A stretch of 24,360 nucleotides of DNA from Isoetes engelmannii (lineage: Eukaryota > Streptophyta > Lycopodiopsida > Isoetales > Isoetaceae). Positions 1 to 13,100 of this stretch are shown in pieces. The stretch is from contig JAANSK020211090.1 in the NCBI GenBank assembly GCA_011763485.2, forward strand, positions 1 through 24,360. The letters run 5' to 3'. Position numbers and translations under genes: made by a program. The notes under the pieces were generated by a model that was given only the letters and a program-made list of their open reading frames with translations, did not search any database and was not told the DNA's origin. Each line of letters opens with the position of its first letter. Positions within the stretch are counted from its first letter, which is position 1.

Positions 1-1023
1 TGAAAATGTTGTTTTTTTTTTTTTTTTTTTTGCGTTTTGGGTTCAATGGTTGTTTTGTAATAACCTGCCAAATATGAGTTCGATTTGCCCCATTGACTCT
101 TGCATTTTGTTTTTATTTAAAATATTTGTGGCCGTCGATCTAACGACGGGAATATGCCACAGATCGACGGTTACAATGGAAAGATAGATATAAACCCATA
201 AACATGCGTATAAACATGCATAAAGTTTACAATTAAAGGAAGCAAGCTGTCTTTTGACAAGAACAAAAGAGTTTTCAAAGCAAACAACAAAAGGTGCATC
301 AATAACCAAATGTAAGCCATGCAGCAGGGTCCTGCAATGCCTACGCAGGAAAACTATTTTGTTTATACACCATGCTTGCTGATGCAGGCATGCCATCATC
401 TCCAAAGCATGAAAAAAAAAAAGCAACATTGACAAGTTAATAACGAATGTGGCTGCTTGTATAACTTTGATAACATAAGGCTGCCCTCCCGTTCAAAATT
501 ATTAATATAAGTGTAAGATATCATCAAAATTTAGCACCAGAGCAGCCCTTGAATTACACACCAAAAATGTCGGAAGATATTGTACAAAAAAGAACACATT
601 GTCAGAAGACTTTAGGATCTCAAATACATCTTCTCACAAAGATGCCCCTCTATTCACATGCAGTTATTTGTCTTCTGACTTATAACCCTCGCTGGATATG
701 GCAGCAACATGCTACAGCGTGCAACAATAAGCAACTCGTCTATCCATCGCATTGGATCAACGCCTAAACACCTTTCATGCTTCTCTCCAGCACGATTATT
801 CCCCTTAAGATCAGACGCCATGACTGCAACTTTAGGTTATATATTCACGGACCTTGAAAATGGTCCTTAAAAATCTAATATACCAAGCTGTGTCAGGGCC
901 TTGAGTTTCTGCATGATAGCACAATTAAACTGGACATTCAAAATTCATTTCAATGGATTGTTTACATTAAGATAAAAACAAACATTGGTGACCAATAGAG
1001 CCAATATCACATAAGGAAAGAAG
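1..1023. other. 3' flank of the SEC1 gene
   Basis: No coding region is supported here. There is a T20 run at 12-31. The best minus-strand AATAAA poly(A) signal is at 112-117, about 900 nt past the stop, which would make a long 3'UTR. The 130-residue minus-strand reading at 43-435 shows no familiar motif and is probably chance. Confidence 0.4.
12..31. repeat. T20 homopolymer
   Basis: Twenty consecutive T lie at the left edge. Read on the minus strand this is A20, downstream of SEC1. It could be the tail of a retroposed sequence or simple-sequence drift. Confidence 0.9.
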
Positions 1024-1128
1024 TTATGGAACACTAACAACAATAAACTGATGAGGATTGTCGATATTCGTAGAACCTACTATCACTTCCCGTTTCAATT
1101 TGGCAGATAGCCTGTGCACTGCACGCAA
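1024..1128 (-). CDS. KEU: SEC1/KEULE-like exon 20 (stop codon)
   Basis: It reads [20 protein letters not shown] then [14 protein letters not shown], with TAA at 1024-1026. LKREVILGSTSLDDPPQFI is the KEULE counterpart. The protein ends soon after this motif, so the C-terminus is slightly shorter than in Arabidopsis. Confidence 0.92.
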   Translation of the reverse strand: MRAVHRLSAKLKREVIVGSTNIDNPHQFIVVSVP

Positions 1129-4100
1129 CTGACACCAAGACAATAACATTCAGAAAGAATCATTGCAGTCCATTTGGAAATAACCTAAGAAAAAGATTCA
1201 CAAGCTAAGAACACATATGAGTAATGACTAATTCATTTTTGCCTACTATTTCCCCTTTTGCTTACATGTGTAAAAACATTAAGATTCTGAAAAAAATTGA
1301 TTCAAATACATGCCATGCCAGCGCCATCCAGTACACTTTTCACAAGTGAATTGAGTAAGGTGATGATATTCACCTCTGAATGCGTAATGCCACCTATAAC
1401 AAACACAAAAACCCGGCTTCCACACATTTTAGGGTCGCTAGGAACAGACTGCAAGGAGGATTCACTGAAATAAGCATTACAAGTTAGAATCTGGTATCGT
1501 ACAATGGGGCAAAGACCATAATGATCTAAAATGACATCAAGCTTCACAAAAGATTTCTGTACGGATGAATTTGTACATTAGCCCATAGCATTAGCAATGG
1601 ACATATTATCCACGTCACTGAGAAATATGATAATTATATGGATAACTAGAAAGAAAGAAAGACTGACCTGTATACGACATTGACATAAAAACATTTAGAA
1701 AATGTGGAAAAAATAAAAATTCTTCTCATTATATAACACAATGTATTGCAAAAGAAAAGTAAAACTTGTTGCCTAGAAAAGATTCCCTCTCTCTGAAGAG
1801 ATGTCATTTGCAATTCTGGCAACTCTAAGATAAGCCGATTGGCATAGTCTGCTATATAACAATCAAGCAGGGGAGAAACTTTGATCACAGGCTATTTGCA
1901 ACTGACACTTCTATACTTCTATTACTCCTGATCTGGGATATAAAAACCAAGATTCTATCATGATTCATTGGGCTGCTTTGTTTTCCCTTTATACTAGATA
2001 GTGTCTATCAGAAAGAGACCTAAGAAAAACCACCCAGAAACTTCTGCAACCTGCCTAACAGCAATCATATGGATAAATATGCATTGGCCAGATAGGAGAG
2101 CCAATGCATCAAGCTGGATATTACTCTAAAAGGTGTCCAAGAGTAACACCACTCCTATTTATGACAAACCCTACCAATTTTCATGAACATACAGTGACAT
2201 AGAAAACCGCATTTTTGAAGTGATCTAAAGAAAATACCTGGAGTATCCGTCATCTGATGCACGTGACCTAGAAGCCCAAGTAGCACCAGGTTTCGATGTT
2301 CTCATCGACTGTGCCGGTCTTCCATTTGGTCCACCAGGCAACCTGTGTGAGGACTTGTCTCCTGCAGCACTTTGACTACCAGATGAAATCGGCTCTTTTA
2401 CGTAGGGATAATCTTCCTTAGAAAGCACACCCTTTACAGAGTCTTCAATAACATCCTGGCACACGTAGGAGTTAGAAGGCCAAACAAGCTTATTGCATGT
2501 CCCATCAAAAACATAGCATAACTGATGACTGCATGCTGCATGGGAAATGCAATCTATGCCACATAAGACACTAAAAATCAAAGGCACATTAGAACCGTCC
2601 AAATTAGACTTCCTTGATCCCACACTGCCATTTTGTTCATAATGGTCTCACTAGTCTATGGCAGACCTTCCTCTACTTTTTTAAATGTTTATGCGGAATA
2701 ACTTTACTGCTTTGCTCCCTGTCACAATTGCAGATAACTGAAGATAAAGTGAGCTTATGTGTTATAGCATAAGCTCACTTCTTTAGAAAAATATACTTTT
2801 GCACATAATTTAGATGAAGACGCCGCTCCGATATGTCCACATACCAAAACATGAATATTTGGACTATCTAATCATTCCAGAACTAATAAAGCAGCAGGCA
2901 TACCTCAATTGCAGGGTAAAAACGGGACAACTGCCATGACTCTTCTTCCTGGTTTCTTTCCTTACGGTGGGTACGTTTATTCTGCAAATACAGCTTAATA
3001 AGCGCATGTAGTACTTCTCCTATTTTGGTAGACAATGTATGCACAGAATTTATTCTTAATTTTTCAAATCTACAGAAAAATTAAATGTGGGACACAACTC
3101 TGACTTTTGAAAGGGTGAAAATGTTCACAGACGTCAATGTATGGCATTACTTGAAAAACTAATTCTTTCTGATTTTTTTTGCCCGTTTCTTTACAAGAAG
3201 TGATGGTGCTACCAGAGATGATAATAGTTCAGGAATGAAATGAGTACTTTAGATTATCTTACAACTAGAATAACCTTCTCTAGATGACACATATTGGCCC
3301 TAGCTGTGTGAGATAAACTGAAAAGTTAAGGTCTTGTAGATGCCAATAAGATCGAGGATATTTCTTTCTTTCTTTCTACTAGAACAGCACCTGGCGAGTC
3401 CCAAACTTGAGTGAGAATCCACTGCTTTTCTTCTTTGTGACCGAAACCCCAAGACACTCCAAGTTTCTAATGGCACTCATGTCCTCGTCACCTAGTCTTG
3501 CGAGCTGAAAATACATCAAAAACAATAATATAATCATCCATCCAGTTTACTAAAGCACCAATGAAACACAAATTATAGATATGTAAAATAGATAGATAAG
3601 GAAAAGGTAAGGAAGACCCATTGCGTGTATATAATTTGTACAATAATACCTAAAAAAAGGACAAGGAGACTGCACATTTCCAGCATAGATTGATCTTAGA
3701 AATTTTAATACTACAAGATGGAGAAGTACCGGGAATCCTGAGGAGAATCATAAAATCTGGAATATCCTTTTTAAATAATATACCAGTCAGACCAAAAGGC
3801 TGATCGTTTAAGGGAATCCTAACCTTAGGTTATATTATATTATCACCCTCTAATCTTTGTTTTGAACAGAATGGCAACACGGGGAGCAGGTTGGAGCAGG
3901 TTGAACCTATCAGACCATTTACGTAGGTCGATGCAGAGACTGAAGCAACAATATTTAGCATCTTCCATGGAACTATGTTTATCCACTTGAATGATTAAGT
4001 ACATCACATCTCCATTGACTGTGCCAAAGGAAAATCACAGATCATGATCAAGCTTCTTATTTCTCTGGCAGCATGAAATGGCATTTTTGCCATAAAAGTT

Positions 4101-7100
4101 TGACCTGTCACTTCAAAAACATGCACTCTTTTTGCTTCACAGGGAAATTACAATTGTCCCTTCAAACAGCCAGCTTTCGAATTTCTTTTATGTCTACAGA
4201 TCATCAACAGGGTTTATCGAACTGTAATCATGCATATGAACTTTATCAAGAAGCATATCAGCGTAAGATAATAGCAGGGAGAAAGAAAGAAAATAAATGG
4301 ATTCAGGTGCTTGACATAAACACAACTGTTGTTCTTTTTTGAGGATCATGAACACAGAAATAGTTAATCATAACTATATAACTTTATCAACAAGCATATC
4401 AGCAAAAGATTATAGCAGGGAGAAATAGAGAAAATAAATGGTTTCAGGTGCTTGACAGAAATAAAACTGCTGTTCTTTGTTGGGGATCGTGAACATAAAG
4501 TGAACACAGAAATAGTTTCAAAAGAAATAAATGGATTTGGACGTATTTCTTGTTCAAAACGTACACACTAATATAGTGAATTATACTGCTTACGTGGCAC
4601 TACAATGAGCTGTCAGCTCCACACATAGGCAAGTGCCATATTTATCAAATTTTAAAGTATACTCTCAATTCTATACAGTCAAACTGGTTTTATTCAATGA
4701 GAGGAGAAGCTTGTTCAACAAATGAGCATTTAACAGCAAGAGAAACCAAAGTTCTTGTTCCAAATTAATTGTCCATTGCAAAGTGTCAATAATTGGCCAT
4801 TGATGTTGCGATACAATGGGGCAGTCCAAATCAGGACCATGGCAAATTGTAACCCGATTGAGCTCCTACCATGTCAGCTCAAGGTTGCACACAGCAATGC
4901 AACATTTCAAAAAAGATGTTGAGAGGCACTAATTATAAGTTTTCTTTTTAAACCATTGCACTGCAGAGCAATTGGACAGGGAGAGCAACATCTGAACATC
5001 TGATCCTGAACAATGTCAACATCACCTATGGTATAAAATCATATTTATAGCAATTGGATTACTTAGATGCAACATCTGCACTCAGGTTGTTAGAACTTCA
5101 TTAGTAAAATAGGTGTTCGGCTAGATTGTTATGAGTTTGTTGGACATTCACATCCTATAAAATGCATTACATTTTTCCCTAAATGAACTTAGTCTTCTCT
5201 TGCTTGTTCTCATGGTTCTGCCTGGTTCTTGAATTTCTATCACGGTATCAGAGAACAGGAGCACTTGAACAGGCTAAGAAGTAGCAGATTTGGTGCTTGG
5301 AGTTTATAGGTCAAATCCGGTGCTGGAGCTATATCTGATTACGAAATGAGGCAGAATCGAAGTAGCAGATTTGGTGCTTGGAGTTTATAGGTCAAATCCG
5401 GTGCTGGAGCTATATCTGATTACGAAATGAGGCAGAATCGAGGTTAAAATTTCCTTAGGTGAAGACGTGCCAATTCAAGGCAGAAAGGATGCCAAATTGC
5501 ACATCTGCAGGATAGATCCGGCATTTTGAAAATCGAGGGTTCAGGTTTCAACCGATGCGGAGGTCCAAAACAATCATCAAAAAGATGCCACGTCACGTAC
5601 AAAGGTGACAAGTTGCCGTTTAGATATTTCAGAGTGTTCTGTATTTCTTGGTCGAGACGGATGCCAGCAAATTGTCATACAACTAGAACACTGTCTTCGA
5701 CAGAGAAAATTATGCTGCTTAAAGAGTCTATTTAAAGGTGTTTTACGATATCGCGGATTTGAGGAAGTCTCGGATCCAAAATATGTTACTGGCTGAAAGG
5801 TCTCAATGAATTTGTGCTAGTCAAAGAAGTCACCATTTAAGGAATGCTTCAAACAGCAGCCCAAATCTCCTCCAGCAGATGCTGTAAATGGCTAACCATC
5901 TACCATAAACTCTGCTGTCCATGAAGACCATCATGAGGAATTTGATGAATACCTGCCTAGCAATTATTCTTTGGATTGGTGCTGCTAAGTATCAAATGGA
6001 AACATCTTGCAGATTTAATGAACTCCAAAGTTGAGATGACAAGAATTCAGTTTAGCGAGCATGTCACAGGCTAACTGCAAATTCTTCAACCAATGTCCCA
6101 ACCACAAATGGCTAAAGAGAAGATGTCAAAATATATGGTATAAGCCATGTTTTTGACAGTTGAATTAGATAGATGCCACATCACCATTATGGCATATAAG
6201 TTGTTAGAGTTTCATTATTAGAATGCTGGACTTTTTAAAGGATGTATTTTAACTCTTTCTAATATTGTGTTCTAATTCTTTTTGAATGAACTTAAGCCGT
6301 TTCTCTCATAATCCATAAGAAAGCACATAACCACTTTTGACACGTGATCATGATATCAAGTGCAGGAAAAAAAATGCCATTGTTCAGTTCTTATTATGCA
6401 GCTTAGATTTAATGAAAAAAATATGACAGGCAAATATTAGCAGAACATCAAATCACCTTCATATATTGAAGTCTCTTGGATTCATCAAGCTTTTCTGGAT
6501 GACTAGCAGCATAAGTCAACAACAAGCGCAACTTATCTTCTGTGCTCGTGCCCTGGCAAAACACTGAAGGAATCATATCAAATAGGGTCACAGAACTTAC
6601 AGTCTTTCTGTCCAAATTGTTCTAGTCTCTTGAGATTAGTTCAGATATACATAAATATTTGCACCTCGTTTGTGCTAAGAAAGTTAATAAGCTCCTTGCT
6701 GGAGGCATCTCCATATACTAGATCTTGCTCCAAATTGCCAATAATGCTCAAATTATGCTTTCTTATCTCATCATTCAAGACAGTGGCAATCTGCAATGAT
6801 AACATAGTGGAATAATTTCCATGACTTATAATAAGCAATAAACTAAATATCCTTACATGAATATGCAGGCCTAACTTATCAATTTGGTCACGATACTGAG
6901 GCAAAGCCTGAACCATCTTATGAATGTCTCGTGTGGACAAGTCTTGACCTTCCCTGATAGGCACAAACAAAGCATACCTTAAGGGACAATAAATAGAGAT
7001 GTCAAATATCAGAGATGTCTTATGGAAGCAATGACAGCAGGAGAGAATATAGCCACTGCAATCCAAAATAGGACATCCTTTTCTTCCAGTTCATACTTCT

Positions 7101-10100
7101 GTGGTTAACAGTGTGTACTCATAAGGCTCCAACTGGATTACGGAAAACCGTGGCAAATTCTATAGAAGTCCACCCTTAGTCTTAGACTCCAAGGTATACT
7201 GACACATTCAGGATAATCAAAGGCCTCTGCATGGATCTAAAATATTTTTCTAAATTAAGAACATAGAAGTGCATGGCCCGTATCTGTGCGGCCAGATGTA
7301 TTTTCTAAAGGCATATTGAAGAAAAGATAAATCCAGGATCTGACCTTTTACCAATGTGTAGCTCTGCTGCCTTGTTTTTGGAACCAAGAAGTGCCATTTT
7401 GTCACTTAGACGCAAATTTACCTAAAATTTAAACATCATAGCACGAGTCATAAAGCTGTTGCAGTTAAATTGAAAATGATACTGGACGCACGTCTGCAAT
7501 ATGAAGATCACGCAGTTCTATCCATAAAGGATCATGCTCCTCAAGCAGAACCTCCTTGCGTTCATCTTTTCCAGAACTTGCAGTTATCTGGATCACATGA
7601 AAATATCAGAAAAAAAAAAGGTAGAAGCACAGAGTCATAGAACACATAAATACTTGGCCGATAGAAGTACCTCGTAAACATACTTGTTGCCATCCAACTT
7701 TAGTAAATCATGGCAAAGTGCCCCATATGTCCATTCATGTATTACAGGTGCTATCTGCAAGGTGTAAATTAGGGCCTCTCGTGTTAGCCAATGTTCACCA
7801 GCAATAAGAAGAAACAAACTTTGGGCCTATTTGGTTTTTTATCTGACATGTGTACTTCCCTGTGCCTTTCTATCCAAACGAATCTATAAGCCACTTTGTT
7901 GGGGGATACTCCAATTTTGCCATGACAATCAAGTTATGCTTAGGTTGCATAGCATATAAAACCAGGTAAAAACTGCATGTTTATTTCAATGAAGGTGAGC
8001 ATCTAGCACCGTACTGGCTAATTTTGAAGGAACGCTATGGCTCTATTTATGGAGCATCACTATGGCAGCTAATGCTGAAGCAGCAAACCTGACATTACTT
8101 AAGCCAATTCGACTGACACTTCTAAGGCTGACTTCTCCAAATCAAGTTGGCATAGCCTTAAATTAGTTAAACTTACACTGGATTAACTCTAGCAAAACCC
8201 TGATCATATGTGAGCGCGCTTTTTTGTTTTTTCACTCTTTATTCCAGCAACAATCCACGTCTTCAATACCTTAGTTAGACCAGCTGATTTATACGGAGCC
8301 TTGATGTGGGGGATGGACATGACAGTTAAAGAATGGGCTCATATAGAGAGGCTGCAAATCCATTTTCTGTCCAAAATGATTATGAGCAAAGCCTCTGTTC
8401 CGCATCCTATCATATTAGCAGAATTTTCAGCCACTCCTCTGCAGCTGGATGCAGCATTCCAGTCAGTGTCCTTCTTGCATAAGGTGCAGCAGCTTGGGTC
8501 CGACGCAGCACGGTCAAAGCAGACTTCCATGGATTGCCCTCAAGACTTCAAAAAGGTTGGCTGAAATGGGAATCCAAGAATGTTGGTACGCAAAGGCTTT
8601 GCAATGGGCTGCCCCTTTGGGATTTGGTATGCAAAATGTGCCTCCTTTCCAACATAGCACGGCCGCTGCAGCCAATACTGTTGTAAATCCTAAAGCTAAA
8701 AAGAGAGTTCAAAAGGATAAAAATCAGCTCATCCGGCATGATATGGAACTTTCATACATTCAAGAACATGGATAACTCCCAAGTGATCTTCCCACCAAGA
8801 TGCAAATTTACAAAGATCGCTTCCTTGAGATCAGTGAAGATGGTTTCATCGAGCATCCCGGATATTTGAATATTCACCTTGCACATAAGGTGGATTGAGG
8901 CTGGCCTGGCGATTAGACCTAAAGTCGAGAGGAGGAAGAGGATCTGCAGATTGTGTCATTTGAATGATGTTGAATCTGAGGAGCACTTCATCTTTACATG
9001 TCCCGGGGGCAGGTTCCATTTCTTGTTTCGCAAACCTACCTCTTTGTCAAAACTCATCAGATATGAGGATCAGAAATGTATGGTCTTTTTCTCCGCCAAA
9101 TGACTGTTCATAGAAGAAATCTGTTGAAGGAGCAGGCTGGTGGGAGAACTAGACAAGAAAATGACCTTACACAAAGGCAAATCACTCTCTTTCTCATTGG
9201 AGGTGATAAGGATAATAAACGTAAGACAGGCCCCCTCCCTGGACCTTCTAATTCGATCCCAAGAGGGGTATTCATAACAGTGTCAAGAAGAAGAAAGCGT
9301 GCAGTAAAGGACAAACATAAGCAGTCCTTTCAAAGTGAAAACAAGTCTGACATTACTTCATATTTTGAGCCAGTGGCCAAGATTTTGAGCCAGTGTCTCA
9401 TGATCTCATCATTTTAGTTTTTCAGTTTTCCTTTTTTATGTAACATCTCTAGGAGGCTGCAACTGCGCCCCTAGCCGCACATAATTGCTTAAATGGTCTC
9501 ATAGACGCAAGTGGTCTTTCTTAGACGTTAATATAATTTTTCTTTCTTTCTTTCTGCATGCCTATTTTAGTTTTGGCTGTGGCCCTGGGTGGTGGGATAT
9601 ATAATTGTGGGAAAGCTGGTAGTTCAAAAGCACTTAGCCTACAAGCAGGAGGTCCTCTTACCAAATTTACAAGCATTCATTTTGACAGGTACATGAGAAC
9701 TTTTGACCAGGTAATTGCAGGAACCAGGACAACCCCACTTAAAGGAAGCTAGCATCTCTCAGCTTAATATCAGAACTCAGGTATGGCAGAGGGGTCTTCA
9801 AGGCTTCACTGACTCGGATCATGCAGAATGTACTCATACAATGAGAAATACTTGGTGACCTTAGCTGGCAAATATACCAGTCATCCGGCAAAGAACAGCC
9901 TACAGTTCCCCTCTCTGGCACAGAACACTGGCTGCAGTCACAACTGAGGTTTAGTTCTGAAATTTTGTGCAGGAGAAAGTTCAGAAAGGCCAATTTAATC
10001 CTCCAACATTTCTCAATTAGCAGATATCCCGACCAACCCATTCCCAACATTAACTTGAATACCATATAGTTGATGTTTCTCGTAAATAGGATAGTACTAA

Positions 10101-13100
10101 GTTGAAGACACAACATATTTGGCTTAAGGAAAGGTGTCAAAATGTTACAAACCAAACCCAACTAGAGGAGAGCCTTCTTAACGCAATATTGAAAGCACAC
10201 TGTATATCTACAATTTCGTTTTTCTTTTATTTTCTTGGTTTTCTTCACTCTTATCTGTGACTTCAATGATCTTAGAATAAGCCAAACTGTTGTGATATCT
10301 GAAACTTACACTCGACTATTGAAACTCAAACAAGATTCCACCATATAAATGCTTTTTGTAGTAAATGGCATGCTTATGAATATGCACAACCTCAAGGCAA
10401 TGTTTCTCTAACAAGCAAATACAGAAAACCTTCAAGTCATGCATATGAAGGGGGAACATTTCCCTTCATAATTCTTAAGCAATTTGTTTAATATGACAAG
10501 GCTTTGGCTAATTGATAACATAGAGTACACATCTCCGGGATAATATCAGAAAGGATATACTAGCTTACAGTATCAACTGAACGATCCAAGATTATGAGCT
10601 CACACGTTTCATACTCCGGAAAGCCCTTCAAAGATGTCTTATACTTCATAAGGTAATCCCAAAAAACAGCGGCAAGCTTTGTTGGAGCTAAATCAGCATG
10701 GGTTGTCATTGTTGTACCATCTGCACCTGCACACTTCGCTGCGCGGAATCTTACAAATGGGAACTCCTGAAGACAAAAGAAGGATTATATAAGTTAATTC
10801 ATATAATTTTGAAAAAATGAGGCCAAATGGACGTCCTTAAAGAAAGGAGCGACCGAATTGAAAAGGGCCGGCCTGCTAGGATAAACATGTTAATCATGTA
10901 CAGCTGGGGGGCGGAAAAAAGTAAATACCTTCATTGAAGCAAACACAGTGACTAGACGACGACCCATTGTGTCTATCAACCTGTCGTAATTATCATGCGC
11001 GCCATAAATTTGCTCAAGTGCCTTCTGATTATCTGTGATAAACCCCTGCCAACCATAAAAGCATTTTACTCTCTCAAAGCAGAATTCTCGAATGAAATCT
11101 GGGTTTAAAATAACTAACCTGCATATCAATTGGCAAATATTCCAAATTCACCTGCGATAATGCGACAAAATGGCATAATATCAGTTGATGCTCAAAAGAA
11201 TACATCCAAAACAGCAAGTCTGAGAGACAAGAAAACAAAGCACCAGCATTATCCAGTTCACAGAAAGCACAACAGTCATATAAAGATGAGCACCAAAGTA
11301 ATTAAGGAAATCAGAGCAAGGCCATTAATGGTCTAAAATATAGTACCATGATTATCTCAGAATATATTCTATAAATTATGGTGTTATAAAATTGAGCTTT
11401 CATGAGGTTGAGTGAAAGGCTCTCGAGATATAACCACATATTAAAGAAATAGAAGTTTAAAGGGATGACAATCTTTATGAGGGTATTCACGTTTCTTAGT
11501 TCTTTTTCATTCCCTCTCAATCATAATCATGATGCAACTTCGTAACTCGCGAACCACAGTTGGTGTTTCCCTTGTCTGAATTCCTGATGATGCAGCACCA
11601 ACTACCCCATTATTGTGGCACAAACAAAATCTTTAACTTCCCACAAATAAGAGTTAACGACACCATGATACAGAGATGCTTGATTAGCCACTAAGCTTAT
11701 TCCTTGGCATTAAGAATCGTTGGGGTTCCTCAAGAACATCCATACGTGACCAGATCTAATGCACACCTCTTGAAGAGCTGCAATCCGTGATAACAGTGTC
11801 TTGTCAGATTTGATGTTCTGTATCAACTCTGGCAGCACAGACGAGCTGAAGAAAACAAATGCCCTGCAAAAGAACAACGCTTGATAATTAGTGAGACCAG
11901 AAGCTGAAAGCTGAGGGATGATTGGTTTTTTATGGTTGGAAGTAGATAAAAATATAAAAGTATGCATACTTTTTGTAAAGGGACGTCTTCCCTGACATAT
12001 CTGTAATCAATCTTCTAATGCTGCACAGCATACAGGGTAATTGTTTGTCATGATCAGCCCCACATTATATTGTGTGAAAAATTTTAACTTTTCTCCCCCC
12101 TGAACAGCGAAAAGTCCACAAACATACCTTTCCTTTGTAGGTTGAATAAAATAAACAGCTTCAAGAGCAGGCAAAGGCTGCCTGCTCTTATGTAGATTCT
12201 CGACCACTGCATTGTCACAATAAGTGAGTAAACTATCACGCAGCCAGTCTTTGCTGACTAAAGCACACCTCTATGAGTGCCAATTTTCATTTAAGCATAT
12301 GATTTTAAAAACTTACATTAAACATGAATGATATAACAACAAAACTTGGTAGATGGGCTAACCTAACTTCATCCAACATAAAAACCAGAGCTTTTGCCAA
12401 TCTCTGACATACTTATAAACTTCTATAAAATAAAAAACGCATGCTAACCACATACATGAAATACCCTCCTCTGTAATGTCTGCCATTTTACATGAAGAAG
12501 ACATTACTTTCACAGTTAGCTCGTCCATAATAAGAACCTGCATATTGAGAACATCAAAACCATAACCATGAAAACAAGACATAGATTTAACCATCCGTTT
12601 TGTCACCCAGAAATCTAGAAGGAAGTGATTTGGATTACTAGTAGCACAAGCAGATGTTTTTATCACTCAATCCAAAACAGTTAACCTTTTGGTTGCGGCA
12701 TTTGGATCAAAAAAGAGCAGAAAACTTGCATGTGGCATGACGTGCCTCCAACTTTTGCTACATAATTAATATTATATGCAATCTTATTCTAACTAAACCA
12801 TAGAATTTTTGAAGGGGCCATACAATTTAATCGCCTTTTCAAACTTTACATTCTAGTACAGTGCTCTATTCAGATAAATCTGGTCAGAGAGGAAATAATG
12901 CAACATTATATAAAAGTGAGGTTTAAGCTCTATCCTAATATGCAAATGATGAACACAAGCAAATTCATGCAGCAACAACCTAGTGTACTCTGGGTGCAAT
13001 CTGCATATTGTGTGCTTCCCTCCCCCTTCTTATCAAGCATTGTTGCATTGCCAGTAATCTTTACCCCTCCAGAAAGACAAACGCCTGTTAGCGAAATTCA

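Larger units (their letters stand above)
3505..6456 (-). other. SEC1 intron 15, 2.95 kb, repeat-rich
   Basis: This intron is bounded by a GT donor beside exon 15 and CAG beside exon 16. It contains a diverged 141-bp tandem duplication, an exact 81-bp tandem duplication and two LTR-like segments. No conserved host coding sequence was seen inside it. Confidence 0.8.
7755..10568 (-). other. SEC1 intron 9, 2.8 kb, hosting LINE and copia scraps
   Basis: This intron splits the SM signature between LDRSVDT and IAPVIHEW. 7755-8230 and 10110-10568 show no recognisable content. A LINE fragment and a probable copia scrap lie between, both on the strand opposite the gene. Confidence 0.8.

Noticed and set aside
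43-435. 130-residue minus-strand reading downstream of SEC1
   Set aside because: It has no recognisable motif, a composition typical of translated AT-rich DNA, and a position in the 3' flank or 3'UTR.
7821-7840. gggcctatttggttttttat, resembling a hAT-type MITE end
   Set aside because: No matching inverted end or target duplication was found within the intron.
9739-10161. 140-residue minus-strand reading in intron 9
   Set aside because: The opposite strand carries copia RNase H-like motifs, so this is more likely a shadow of that fossil.
12001-12127. A hidden microexon between exons 4 and 5
   Set aside because: Using the acceptor at 12021-12023 restores both length and frame without a microexon, and the interval is too short for two introns.
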